Shown: piece after piece, positions 40,701 to 51,646 of the stretch
How the letters are laid out: each line of letters opens with the position of its first letter
How positions within the stretch are numbered: position 1 is the stretch's first letter
Assembly (NCBI GenBank): GCA_030248295.1
Contig: JASANH010001671.1
Coordinates: 248,001-312,000 of the forward strand
DNA length: 64,000 bases
Direction: 5' to 3'
Origin: Mesodorylaimus sp. YZB2_4
Taxonomy: Eukaryota > Nematoda > Enoplea > Dorylaimida > Dorylaimidae
Program-made: the position numbers and the translations under genes
The notes under the pieces: generated by a model
Database searches by the model: none
Seen by the model: the letters and a program-made list of their open reading frames with translations, nothing else
What the model was told of the DNA's origin: nothing

Positions 40701-43700
40701 CCAGTGCGCATTGGTATCACTCTCGCGAGGTCTGGTCGCCTCCTGTGCGCATTGGTATCACTCTCGCGAGGTCTGGCTGGTCGCCTACAGTGCGCATTGT
40801 AAGCGCATTGTGGACGCGATGATTCACCTGACGCTGCGCTTTCATCTGAAGAAATGCGACGTTTTACACGAATTGGCCAAAATCTTCTTCAACTGGAAAT
40901 CTAGCAAGATCCTATCTACTGTAATGGACTGATGCCAGCAAGCGAATGGGAAGTGACAAGCGGGCCAACGCTATTTTTCAGGAAGCGGATGTCCAGATCC
41001 ATCGATTGATGATGACCACAATTTGTTGTTATTTCGCAGTTGGAAATTGGGCGAAAACCCGTCACAAAGAAAAAGACTGCACGTGAAGCCACTGCATCGT
41101 TGAGCGGCAGGTGCCTCAATTTGGCTGAAGCTGAGCATATTTTGCCAAGGATTGTGAACCACACCGAAGCTGCGTCAGGTGTCGACGTGATATGTCTAGG
41201 ATACTAGAATTACTGACCGTTCGACTTATGTGCCACACCAGAAAGATCTTCTGCCACGAAATAGTCACAACCACGCCAAACCATTGCAGTGTGGCAAAAG
41301 AGCGGCGCCATGGATGCCACTGATGCTGCTTTATTGTTCCATAAGAAGCATCGAGAGAAAAGAACGACTATCCATATTGCGTTCCCTGACCTTCAGGCCT
41401 TTGACGCATCCCCTACTACCTTATACGGCATGCCCCCCATGGCCACACAAGATCCCCGAATCCTATGTCTGATGTACCGAGGTCCTATTACCAAAATGGT
41501 CTGAAGCGTGGCCCTTTGCTTCATTCGCCATCAATGTCTCCGAGCAGCAAATATAGGCCTTCTCGCTCCTCCTCTTTATTCTGCGTGACACAGCGACAGC
41601 GGACCTCTAGTCGCCTCTAGTAGCGGTCACTTCTGTACGCAGACGATGTCTTCCTTGCAAATCAGCAACCCGCTGGGCTCCAAAAAGACACTCGCAGTCA
41701 GTGCTGCAATGATCGATTCGGCGACTGCGAACTCCGCCTGAACGTGAAGACTGAATCCATGTAGTGCCGCCCACAAACCAATGTGACATCAGCACGAAAG
41801 GAGAGGATCTGAAGTACACGTATCCAGATATCTCGGCTCCATCATTTGGCGTGATGGTGATTCTCTCAACGAAACCTTCCCTTAAATCAGCGCCGTGACG
41901 GCTGGGTGTCTCTCTGCCCCAAATTCAGGATTTACGAGACCGAGTTCTGCCCTGCTACCCGCTACTGAGTGGGTGTTGGCCAGAGAGCACGGGGCACAAG
42001 CAGGCCCTTCATGTCATGGAAATGCGAGTGCTACGATGGAACCTTGTACGCATCGATTCGAATATGCCATAAATGAAGACGTACGATACCATGGATTGAG
42101 ACTGATTAAGAGGCAGATTTGCTGAAAAGCGGGCCCTGATATCGCGTGGGAGTTCGTGATGATGAAGAAGTTCGTTAGATATTACGCGAATATTTAAATT
42201 AACGGCTGACAGTTCCTGTAAGAAAAGATAATCTAGCGCAGCCAAAGACGTCAAAATTTAGCGCTTGTAAGCTAAAAACAGCAAAATGGCGCCCCAAAAA
42301 TAACAAAATTGAAGGATTTTAAACCAAAGTGGCGAAACTTTGCGATTTTGAAGCAAAAAAGGCAAAATTGAGTGATTGCGCACGAAAAACAGCGAAATTT
42401 AGGGATTGCGCACGAAAAACAGCAAAATTTAGGGATTGCGCACCCATTTTGTCAGAGGATTGCGCATTTATAGGCTGAAGTTCAGACTGTCGGCATGTAT
42501 GGTTGGGTTTGACTTCAATTTTTATAAATTACGCGGGCCCGGGTTTGAGGTGGATGTGGCCCCCGAGGGTCAAGCCTTGGGTCGGCGGGGTGCGGTTGGG
42601 TTAGGTTGGGCCAAATTTTTGATCCCATGCAGGACCTGGACGCTAACCCTCATCAGTTCGTGGGTCTTTGCCAGGCGTCCACGAATGTACTTCAAAATTT
42701 TTCAAGACGTCAGAAAATTCGATCTTTGTAATCTCAAAAACCAATTCTGAATGGGAGATCAAAGTAAGAATCCCAAATACGCTCGCTACTTAAAAGGGAA
42801 CATCCGCCGTCAAGTCGAACTTTACAAAACCAAAAGTCGTAGTTTGTTCCATGGTGCAAAATAAAGCTCTGTGGAAAATATTAGATCCGTCTGGCCAATC
42901 GGTCAGTGGAGGTCAGCGCCTGAAGTCCGCCGGATATTCGAGGAGCCCGAGAATTGAGAAAAACACGAAGGGTTTTTTCCAAACTATGTTTTTGGGTTTG
43001 AGGCTTCGAGTTTAAGCTTCCAACACTCGGATTTGGTGTTTTTTGGTGCTCCTCAAAAAACCAAAAAACGAGAAATTCAAAAGTTTCGCGGGACTGTAGG
43101 CGCTGATCAGTTAACCAGACGCCTAATATTTTCCACTGAGCTTTCTTTTGCACCTCGGAACAATCGCAATTTTTGGTTTTGCAAAGCTCGACCTGACGGT
43201 AAGCGAGCGTGTTCCCTTGTGAGTTGATCAGTTTGAATTGCGCTTAGGCAGTCTAAAGGTTCATCAAATTTGATATCAGAAGCTGAGGGTGATTTTGGAA
43301 TTGTTTTATCAAAAATCTGCTAGATGGGGAAGGGGTGCTGCCCATACGACGTAGTTTTAGGCCGTTTTGAGGGGGTCTATGAAAAACCGATTCTGTACGA
43401 CAGGGGGGAGTAAAAAAAGGCGCATTTGCCTACGATGTCGTATTTTTATGGCCCCATAGCTAAGAAACGTCAACCCGTCGGGTTTATGTTTCAGCCACAG
43501 GCAGGTATAGCCACAAGACTTGCCTTGCTCCAGCCTGAGTTTTTGACCGCATGGTCTTCTGCGCCTGCCAGGCTTGGTTACACTAGCCCATTACCAGTAT
43601 TGTGGGTCCCCTTCTCCCCATCAGCCAGCCAGGCCAGTTATCTATCTTCCAAATAAAGAAAGAAAACAAAGCATGCAGGAATGAAACAAAAAAGCCCCGA

Positions 43701-46700
43701 GAGGGAATCGAACCCGCGGAAATTTAAAATGCCCTTCATTTTTGCTTATTAATATATGTCCCTCGGCCATTTCTAATAGGCACCCCGTGGAAACATTACA
43801 CTGTAGCCGAGCAAGACCACATGACACAGTTTGCCCCACACCCACACCCACACCTTAGCACTCGACCACATTACCTGACTTGTCTTCACATCGGGCGAAC
43901 GACCAGGCTCGCAAACCGAGTTCACTCGATCACGTTTCGGAATACCATAAGTTGTCTCGTTATCACTCGGCACTGCTCTCTTCTCACAATCGGGCCCACT
44001 CGGACAAGAAATCTTGGGTGAACGTAAACGAATATCCGCCCGGGCTTGATGTCGAATAGTGCCATCATCGGATGGCATAACCACACTTTTCGAGTATGCC
44101 ACTGGAGATCTGAAAAACAGGTCCAATCAATATTCGATTCAATACGTTCCACTCTGTATCTGAAACATGGATAGGAATTCCCAGGTGAATTATTCGTCAT
44201 AGAAAAACAAAACACACATTCAGCCAAGAATTTTAGCCAATATATACCTAGAACAAACCCGCGACAGCCCAAGGTGCCGATCAGCCTTAACTGAGCTACG
44301 CAGCGCCAGAAGGGAGACCTGAACATTAGGGGAGCAATTATAGACCCCATAAGTCCTTCATATTTCAAAAAATCCTTTTCTCCTGTGAATAGAAATAATC
44401 AAACCCGCAATATTCGAATTTCCCGCGCACTTTTAAATGTAAGTAAATATCGATTTCCCGCAGGAAATTCGTTCCGAGCGCTACAAAACCACCGAGAACA
44501 AAGGTCCTTAAGAGAGCGGGGCACTGCACTGACAAGAATGTTAAAATTACTGTTCAATTCAGGAGAGCCAATGATACAATGACAAGGAATTATTTCCCTG
44601 GACCACATTTCTTATTTTCCAGCTTGACCAATCTCTCGAAATCTCTACTCTAATCCGCATTTTATATTCCTCAAACCCCCAGGAAAGCCTGATTTCGGAA
44701 ACTGACACACCAAAAACCCACATTTACCCAACATACCTCGATTTGACATGATTTTCTTGATTCAAAGAAACGTGTCTTTCCACTCGTCTAACGGAAAATT
44801 GAGGATTCGAACAGACGGTGCCTAAAAATATACACTTTTAGCACGCAAATATTAAAATTTTGATCATTCTAATTACGCCAGAATTCAAGAAAGAAATTCT
44901 AATAGTTGCTAAGCCCTAATCTACGGGCAAATTCCAAGTTTTACTTATTTTCGCGCGCGCAACGTTAAGAAAATTGGTCTTCAAATAACGGAATATGACC
45001 GACGAAGTACTTTCCTATTTCTCACGATTCCTATAGCACAGCGCGCGAATTTCAAATTTCGGTGAACAATCTTTTCTATTGACATCATAACCTAAGCTAC
45101 CGGTAAGAAATAGTTTTTGACACAATTTTTGGCGTGATTTCGTAAAATATTTAATTTTGAAAATTCCCGCACTTTGTCATACAAATTCAAAAGCGCCTAT
45201 ACGATTACAACAATCAATTTTCAGGCGTAATTTTCTCAAAATTGCGCGCATGAAAAAGAATGAAATGTGGAATTTGTGCCTTTTTAAAATTACATCATCT
45301 ATTCATAAAATCTTTTTTCTAAATTTTAATTTAGCCGCCTAAAATGCACTCGTCTTTAAACTCACTATTTGAGAAAGAAGACTCGATGAAACGATGTGCG
45401 ATCGAACTTGATGGATAATTAGTGGCGGATGCGGGGAGCGAAGTGACTGTAGTTTCCTCCTCCTTGGTATCGATGACGATATTCTCGTAATCATCGCCAT
45501 TGGCCAGGAAATGATTGAGTCGATCATCCCGTGCCATATGAAACGCCCATTGCATTTGGTCCACGTTATCAGATCGAAATACATAAACTCCAGCGCACGT
45601 ACCAGCCCGTTTTCCAGCTTCGATTATAAATTTCTTTTCTGGTCTTGAGCCAAATCGTCGTAAATTTTTAAATTCTAATTCCAATACTAAAATTGGCGGG
45701 AAATCGTGAACTAGACAAAATCGTTTATCGCGTAAATGAAGACGAAATGCAGTATTTTTTAAATTGGCGAAACTAGAAGGCAGTTGCAAAGCGAGTATTG
45801 AATATTGACAGCCTAAAATAAGATGAATTTTTTCTAATTTTTCAAAAAAATGATTTTGAAATTTTTTTATAAAAATACTTACTGTATCCAAAGAGATCAC
45901 GAATCCACAATTCCCAACTTCTGAGAGCATAATCACTTTCGAATGCGATGATCGCAATGCAAGATTGGCAAATTACAGCTAGCGTATTTCGTTCTTTATC
46001 CAAAACGAAACCTGAAAATTTGAAAATTCAATCTCTCAGAATTTATCTCGGACTCGTGTGGGACTTGCCATGCCATGTCCTGTCATACTTTATCCATAGC
46101 CCAGCACTATACATCGAACTGGGCTAAGGAACACATAAATCGACAAAAACCTTTCACCCAGGCGGGAGTCGAACCCTCCCCTGTATGTGCGCACCCAGCC
46201 TGAGAGGCAGCCGCCTACCGCTCGACTTCGGCTCGAGCAAGGAGAGACTACGCCAGGACCTGTGCCGTGGCTGAAACATCAACCCATGCAATGATCAGTA
46301 ATCCTCTCCCACTCCCTTTGACCAGCACCACTGCGCAGGGGGGACTGGCATGGCACTATCCAGTACATACTTGATTCGAGGCCATAAAATCCTTCTAATC
46401 GTAAAATACGTTTCTTTCGAGCAGATTTCAAACTGCACTTCACATCTTTATAAACAAAAAGTAGTGCGATATCTGAAAAAAACCGAAATCCCTCATTTTG
46501 AATCATAAAAAATCAATGAATCGATAAAATCTCTGATGAATTTTTAACAAAAGCGAATTCCCATTAACCATGTAAGGCAACTCTGAGTCCTTAAGAAAGA
46601 CTTTACGCCAGTATCATTATGGCAAAGTTAAATTAGAAAACTTGATAATTTTCACGCTACATAATCTCCGCATCTAAACCTTGCCTACTATCGGCCAGAA

Positions 46701-47531
46701 TCTGCTTCTGTTCCTATAGTAAAATCACAAAATCCATGACTTACCGGAAGTAGCAGGTGAAAATCGTTGAAGTACACAATATCGTTTTTTCCACTAAAAA
46801 GAAAGTACTTACATTGACTAATCAATATCCAGAAATGTAAACAAAACTGTAAGCCTAGAGTGGGATTCGAACCCCCGCTTCCTATCCAGCGTGCTCCGGA
46901 CATTTACAGTACACTGTACAAACTAGATATAGCTGGTTTCGTGCTCGCTTTTCACTCATTTCCACATTGATAGAGGACTAATTTGTTTTCCAATGAACGA
47001 GCTCGTCAATCAAATAATCATCGACCTCCTACACCCACCAGATTATCGTGTACCTGCCCGATTCTGCGCCACCTACTCTACATACAGCACGAAACTAGAA
47101 CTAAGCTAAAAACCATTGTCAGATGTGTTGTCTTTTTTAACTCAAATCCTATCTTGTCTCAAGTTTATCGCGCTACGAGCGTCACGTCTCGTCAAAACCT
47201 GTTCTCGAGTATCATGCTCAAAGCCTACTAGACTGTCGAGAGGCTGCCCTAGTCACATGCTAGTCCTTCAAGAATTCTTGATCCTGTCTTTGTCTGTGAT
47301 AAAATGGTTTTTGCATCTTCTTTAAGAATATAAAAACGGAAACTGCTATGATCATGATTTGAAAGGATACTGTATGAAATCCTGCCGTAATCGAAGCATA
47401 ACTAGGTATTCTGTTCTATCGAATTTATAAACGCTAGTTCAATCGACCCCAAAAACATGGAATAAACTTACTTTCTTGCCAGATCGAATTTTAACGGCGG
47501 CTTCAATAGCCGTCGATGATCTCGATTCCAT
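34731..47531 (-). CDS. Dok7: Dok-7-like PH-PTB adaptor protein (3' end not found)
   Basis: Ten exons: 47472-47531, 46745-46793, 46371-46472, 45883-46011, 45366-45812, 44737-44821, 43875-44109, 38570-39604, 35370-35588, 34731-35308 (about 979 residues so far). A PH domain spans exons 1-4: VKIRSGKK-WKKRYCVLQRFS, LLFVYKDV, FYGLES, LAVICQSCIAIIAF, and the closing RSWELWIRDLFG. Exon 5 is an IRS-type PTB domain (AFRLHLRDKRFCLVH ... LRRFGSRP ... FIIEAGKRAGTCAGVYVF). The remaining roughly 700 residues are disordered and Ser/Arg-rich. They include a cysteine cluster (CTRCRNYV ... CCDHVCGG) and a YxxP site (AAYSPPPT) suited to Crk/Nck SH2 binding. Order and motifs match Dok-7, the cytoplasmic activator of the MuSK-type kinase. 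Exon 8 ends in phase 0 but exon 9 needs phase 1, so a small exon or another donor is missing. The last exon was not identified. The ATG encodes MESRSSTAIEA. Confidence 0.85.
35761..36820. repeat. 20-bp minisatellite, 53 tandem copies
   Basis: The unit GTCTGGTTGATGTTTCACCA is repeated head to tail 53 times without length variation, preceded by a partial unit. Only three units carry a C-to-T change (at 36018, 36278 and 36638). Each junction forms ACCAG-T-CTGGT, a short inverted repeat. There are no spacers. It lies in a Dok-7-like intron (between the exons at 38570 and 35588). GGTTGATGTTTCA is also the core of dispersed family B. Confidence 0.98.
37665..38115. repeat. Tandem tRNA-derived SINE copies (family D)
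   Basis: Two near-tandem copies each carry, on the minus strand, box B (GGTTCGATTCCCGCTCAAGG or close) flanked by TTACACC/TTGCACCA-GCAGAAGAC and GGAGCCC-GGGTCTT-GGGTTTACCA. A third truncated copy ends at about 38110. The unit is about 190 bases. They sit in the Dok-7-like intron. Confidence 0.75.
39868..39960. repeat. ACGACGTCGT-bounded G-rich repeat, copy 1
   Basis: ATACGACGTCGTACG at the left and ATACGACGTCGTTTA at the right bracket runs of G. A related copy at about 43335-43445 has CATACGACGTAG, GTACGACAGGGGGGAGTAAA and TACGATGTCGTATTT. Both are in Dok-7-like introns. Confidence 0.6.
41228..41885 (+). pseudogene. RTE-type non-LTR retrotransposon reverse transcriptase fragment
   Basis: One frame (to 41504) gives ALLFHKKHREKRTTIHIAFP, DLQAFDASP and LCLMYRGPITKM. 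Another gives LLYADDVFLANQQPAGLQKD (the YADD catalytic box) and LRLNVKTES. A third gives RYLGSIIWRDGDSLNE. These are consecutive RT palm motifs of RTE/BovB-like elements, in different frames with intervening deletions, so it is a dead fragment inside a Dok-7-like intron. Confidence 0.8.
42240..42470. repeat. Degenerate ~30-40 bp tandem repeats (ATTGCGCACGAAAAACAGC)
   Basis: Successive units such as GATTGCGCACGAAAAACAGC followed by AAAATTTAGG recur at least three times near-exactly (42375-42450). More diverged units run to the left with GCAAAATTG and GGCGAAACTTTGCG. They are probably an internal array of the enclosing element. Confidence 0.75.
42771..43231. mobile_element. MITE-like foldback element, copy 2
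   Basis: Arms correspond to copy 1 at 1088-1500: ACTTTACAAAACCAAAAGTC and TTTGGTTTTGCAAAGCTCGA with GGTGCAAAAT/TTTTGCACC. The sub-terminal arms GTCTGGCCAATCGGTCAG and CTGATCAGTTAACCAGACG also pair. The interior GAGAAAAACACG and GGGTTTTTTCCAAACT is shared with copy 1. Confidence 0.65.
43460..43600. repeat. Dispersed repeat family B, copy 3
   Basis: GTCAACCCGTCGGGTTTATG forms a near-perfect hairpin and is followed by CACAAGACTTGCCTTGCTCC and GCCTGCCAGGC. Same order as the 17.8 kb copy. Confidence 0.8.
46140..46330 (-). repeat. tRNA-like SINE plus family B fragment in Dok-7-like intron
   Basis: On the minus strand a class II tRNA-like head, GCCGAAGTCGAGCGGTAGGC ... GGAGGGTTCGACTCCCGCCT, is followed on the plus strand by GTGGCTGAAACATCAACCCA of family B. 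The tRNA-like part has recognisable D-arm, long variable arm and T-arm but poor acceptor pairing. Confidence 0.6.
46850..46925 (-). repeat. tRNA-like 3' half
   Basis: GCGGGGGTTCGAATCCCACT on the minus strand is a good T-arm, but the D-arm is not seen. Confidence 0.45.
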
Positions 47532-47639
47532 GAACTCTCGGGTCTTCGACTCGGTCAAATACCCGTTCCCGTCGCATTCAATTTATTCTAAATAGAAAAT
47601 AAGATCTTTATCAAAAAATACTGTAAAAAACTTAGAAAA

Positions 47640-47760
47640 CACACAATGCAATGCATAGGTCAGCACGTTCCGAGAAGGGGATTCGACTCGAATTCGGCCC
47701 CGCATAGTTCACTACACTTTCTGGCCGACTACACCACTCTGCCCCGTGTACATGGCAAAA
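47640..47760 (-). repeat. tRNA-like element upstream of Dok-7-like exon 1
   Basis: The minus strand reads GGGGCAGAGTGGTGTAGTCG ... GAGTCGAATCCCCTTC, with box A and box B in the right order about 50 bases apart. Stem pairing is imperfect. Confidence 0.5.
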
Positions 47761-48630
47761 GGGTAAAGAACGAGCGCGCGTGAAGAATTTGCAAACTTTT
47801 CATAGTCTCAAAGGTAAACTTGTCATAAAATGGTGCTGGTGTCATGGTCGACAGATGTTTTGTCACAGTCCTAGTCCTATCCCAGCCAGAGTACATAATA
47901 AAACAAAAACTAGACCAAGAACCCTTCTAGACTGAACCATGCGGGCACCACAGCCGTCCTACGGAACCGGTTACCAGCGAGGTAAAACGCTGCGTTAAAA
48001 TAGGCGAATTTTCCTATTTGCCTATTTCACACACGGCATTTAACAAAAACGAGATTTCCCTTCTCTTTTGAAAATATTCAGATTACGGCCCTCCCCATCG
48101 ACGCGCGGTTGACCAAACAACAATATTATCCCTTTTCTCAATAACACCCTTTTGTGCTAAGTTTAAAAAGTTTTATGCGCCCATGAAAGCAGAATTCTCT
48201 CGCTCAACTAAAATTTTATCTCTCGACCAAGACGGGCAGTAAACCGTGTTCGTGTGTGTGCCACAGTTCGCACGGGGGCGATAGCGCGCAATTGCAGTCA
48301 TAATCGGCCACTTTGATATGCGCAAATGGCGGCAGCGGCGGGCTTTTTGATTTTGTGCAGTGGAGGGGTGGTTAGCGGAGACGTCAAGTTTATCTTTACG
48401 AGCGCGAGTTGCACATAAATGCTACCGCCGGGTGCATACTGTCTACTGTACACAGCAGCCGAACGAGTCCATTGATGGCGAGACTGGAAATGCCGATGCC
48501 CCCTTGTTGTTAAGGACAAGAGTTCTGAGGCAGTGTTATAGAAAGCTTTTACGGGCGACATTTTCATACCGGCGACCTGTTTTCCGCTAAGCTGACCGTA
48601 AATGCTATTCTCAAACTGTTTCTGAAGCCG
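47761..48630. other. Upstream region of the Dok-7-like gene
   Basis: No coding frame of note. The minus-strand promoter and 5' untranslated region should start in this stretch or just below it. I cannot point to specific elements. Confidence 0.4.
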
Positions 48631-48631
48631 T

Positions 48632-51380
48632 ATTCTCGAAAGTTGGCTGGAAAACAGTGAGCTGACTGGAAAAACCCATTGAGGCTATCCCTAAATTTCC
48701 GATGAGGTGAGCGTAATATTTCCGCGCGAGCTCACCCCAATATTCCAGTGAGGTGACAGGAGAAAGGCCTAACGGGATTGTGCTATTCTCGAAACAAAAC
48801 TTGGTGGACGGGAAGTTGGGGTCAGCGCGAAAGAGCAGTTTCAATGGCGCACAGTGCATCTTCTATTTACCAGCCTAGACGACTCAACCTAGGACGACTG
48901 ATGACTGGTTGAAAATAGGTTTGCTGCCGCGTTTTAATTACGGGACAGCACAGGCGATATACGTAAAAACAGGGTAATTAAACTAGCGTTCAGCAAAGTC
49001 CATCGGTGCTTTTGTATATAAACAGTACACCAACCATTAAACTATTGTAAGCCCCGACAAATTCCAGCAGATCAAAAGACATCTTTACCAAAAGAACCGA
49101 AAGAAATGTGAACTTGAATCCACAAGACGCAGAGGGCTGTACAAAATAAAGACAAAAGAGCAAAAAAGCGGGTCCTGCCCCGCGGCGGACTGAACGCCCA
49201 GAAAATGATGACTTGACGCTTGCTCGGTCCCAGTTCGGGGCAGTGTCAGGTTGATCTTAATTCTACAAAAGGAACCATACGGGCCAGAAAAATGGTCTTT
49301 GTAGATACTTAGTTTGCTCACATAAGGAGATGCCGGTTGTGCCTGTTTATGGTCATTCGAGCACTGTAGTCTTGCCTACGTGTAGAAACAAGCTAATAGA
49401 AGAATCAGATTACTCCCAAGTCTTCAGCGAAGTTTTATGCTGAAAGGGTTCGGATCTTGTTCGCTTGAATGAGACCAATGAGATTGTATGCCCTGATAAA
49501 CTGCGATCCCAAAGGGACCGCTAATCAGCAGCTGTAGCACGACATTAGCTTGCGACATGCATCATCAGCTGCTATCGCAATTTCCCCAGGCTCATTATCT
49601 CTCGGAAATTCTGGCATGTTCCAGTCTTTGGTCAAGTGACGCAGCACAGCATGCCATAGTCGATAGTCACCGTCCATGCTACCCACAAATCACCTTGGCC
49701 CATGATAAATGCTTCGTCAGTAGAACCTGGCCATCCAACAACGATAGTCACGAAGTTTAGGGCCGTTGACAATGATAAATGTAAATCATTCGCTTGAAAT
49801 TATCTCATTAGACCTCGTTGGAAAAGGTTTCGAGGCGGTCTTGACCGCCTCGATTTTTTTCCCAGTCACCCCCATTATCTCGACTAACTTTTCGCACGAA
49901 CATTTTTTTGAGAATACGATTTCGTATCATGTTTGCTCAGTGACTGTAAAATTAGACTTGGTGACAGGAAAACAGTGACAGTAATACATTCGAGAATAGC
50001 TATACCAGTCACCTCAATGGAAAAGTGCTCGGTGAGCGGAAGATCTCGCTGGAAAACGCTTCGAGAATACGGCCTCTGGTCACCAGATTCCGGTCACAGC
50101 GCGAAAATTGTTAGGGCAACCGTAAAAACCCATTCTCAAAACTTTTGTCGCCGGAAAAGTCCAGCGAGATACCGTAGGTGGCCGCGAAAAACTTTTAGGC
50201 GGTCCGAAGCAGCTTAAATCTAATTCCGTTCGTCGATGTCAAGATATGACATTTCCCTTGGTATTGAGAACATAAGCGTAAAAAAATGGATATGGTTGAC
50301 CAACCTTGAAGATGGCCAGATTTTTTGTGCCACCTCGACCAGGCACAGGAAAAGACTGAGGCCATAATCTTGCCCGATTCACGTGTGAAAGTTGATCAGC
50401 AGAGGAGGAGATTCCCTGTGCGTTCACTGTCCACTGTCCTGCTTTCTTTCGGGGTCTCATCGTCAGTAGTGCACCCACGTTTCAGCCCTTGTTATCACCT
50501 GCTGGAAGAGCTCCTTTGCATGGCCCGTGCACGTGCATACGCGCCGATCCATAAAAATGCAGTCATGGATGTTGCTGCTTGTGCAGTTTTGCACAGTTTG
50601 TCTGAAGACTGCCAGAATTAGATTTTGATCCTGAAAATGACGAGATAGACGAGGTGCCATTTCTTGCTATTGATGAAGCTCGCCGCGCTGATGCTGGCTT
50701 TCTGATGCTGGATATCTGATGCGAAAGTACAAAACTGACACTGCATGATGGTGAGCTTCCCATAAACGGCCATGAGTTCAGCATGGATCTCTGTGTCAGC
50801 TTTGTTCTTTCGCATCACACATCGAATTATAGTTCGGTGGTCAATTTCCAGATTTTCAGGATTTTTTCATGACAATTAAACTCTTGAGGAAAGCGAATGG
50901 CCAGTCACGCGGCCCGGACACGTCAAAACCTCCATGGAACCATAAAAAAAGATACTCTGCCAAAAGGTTTTCTCGTCGGGCACCCTTCACAGATGGGGAA
51001 TTGCATTACTGAGAGTTTGAACAACGAGTTAGGTTATGCTGTACATCCTCAATATTGCAACCACACATAGCTACCATCACCACAACTCCGTGCACTGCAC
51101 GCTATCTACGACCATCGTTTTGCGCGTTCTACAACTGACAGGCAATGGATTGACAGTTTGATCAATGGAGTGTACCTGGTTCACGTGCAAACAAGTGCTT
51201 CCCACTGCTGCCCGCTCACCGTGATATCCCGTTCACGTAAACTTTTTTCGAGATGGTGCTAAAAAGTTAGCCTGTTTCTGGCGCGCTCAATTGAAGGGCA
51301 CGGTGATATCGCCTGGAAATAGTACGGCACATACGCGGATTTTTACTTTCAGCTCACCTAAATCCAGCGAGCTTTCGAGA
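48632..51380. mobile_element. Foldback DNA element with TATTCTCGAAAG ends
   Basis: The left end GTATTCTCGAAAGTTGGCTGG pairs with the right end CCAGCGAGCTTTCGAGAATA (51360-51382). TATTCTCGAAA/TTCGAGAATA words also occur at 48772-48785, 49988-50000 and 50061-50075, with GTGAGCTGA/CAGCTCACC nearby in the arms. The interior holds a short Harbinger-like C-terminal remnant at about 50470-50750. Sub-terminal repeats of this kind are common in large non-autonomous elements. Confidence 0.5.
50470..50750 (+). pseudogene. Harbinger-like transposase C-terminal remnant
   Basis: NAVMDVAACAVLHSLSED resembles the conserved HARBI1 helix (ACAVLHNL-type). After a frameshift the next frame continues with an acidic DFDPENDEIDEVPF tail and stops at 50717-50719. 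The DDE core is not recognisable. Confidence 0.4.
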
Positions 51381-51646
51381 ATAGTGCAGCTGGTCGTGTG
51401 CTCTAGACACAATATTGTACATGGAGCGGGAAATGTTGAATGCAAATTGGACGATAAACATTGGAAGAATGGCAGAGTAAGGACTCGGGTGACTGTTTTC
51501 TGATTCTGGTGGATTTTGTTTCCACTTATGACTGCGAAATTTTTTCAGCGATACTCGGGCATAGCTATTGGATTGTGACCACTGTGACGGTTCCCCCGCC
51601 ACCAGCCTTGTGAAATTGCGGTTATTCAAATTTTGACTCTTTATCT

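Larger units (their letters stand above)
40313..42511. mobile_element. Putative DNA element with inverted ends, carrying a nested RTE insertion
   Basis: The left end has GGGTTGGGTTCATACATGCCGACA plus TATAAA and TTATAGGCTGA. The right end has the inverse, TTTATAGGCTGAAG and TGTCGGCATGTATGGTTGGG. Between them lie GC-rich sequence (40430-40650) with ATTGCGCA words, a duplicated GTGCGCATTGGTATCACTCT block (40709-40770), an RTE fragment, and degenerate tandem repeats with ATTGCGCAC at 42375-42460. No transposase was seen, so it could be non-autonomous. Confidence 0.5.

Noticed and set aside
40390-40932. Long plus-strand frames (137-180 codons)
   Set aside because: Two overlapping frames are open because the DNA is GC-rich. 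Composition is low-complexity and no domain is visible.
45348-45365. Stop-containing end of the PTB exon (KDECILGG)
   Set aside because: A strong GTGAGT donor at 45365 and matching phase with the next exon at 44821 favour splicing. It could be a minor isoform.
46140-46230. Functional tRNA genes (also 7570, 46850, 47640, 55030, 58429)
   Set aside because: Box A and box B are present but acceptor and anticodon stems do not pair properly, and relatives recur as repeats. They fit tRNA-derived SINEs better.
47529-47594. EF-hand-like peptide upstream of the Dok-7-like start (CDGNGYLTESKTREF)
   Set aside because: The frame runs into a TAA just upstream at the only AG acceptor, so it is more likely 5' untranslated sequence than an extra domain.
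50239-50478. Minus-strand 79-codon ORF
   Set aside because: It lies antisense within a transposon remnant and lacks any conserved motif.
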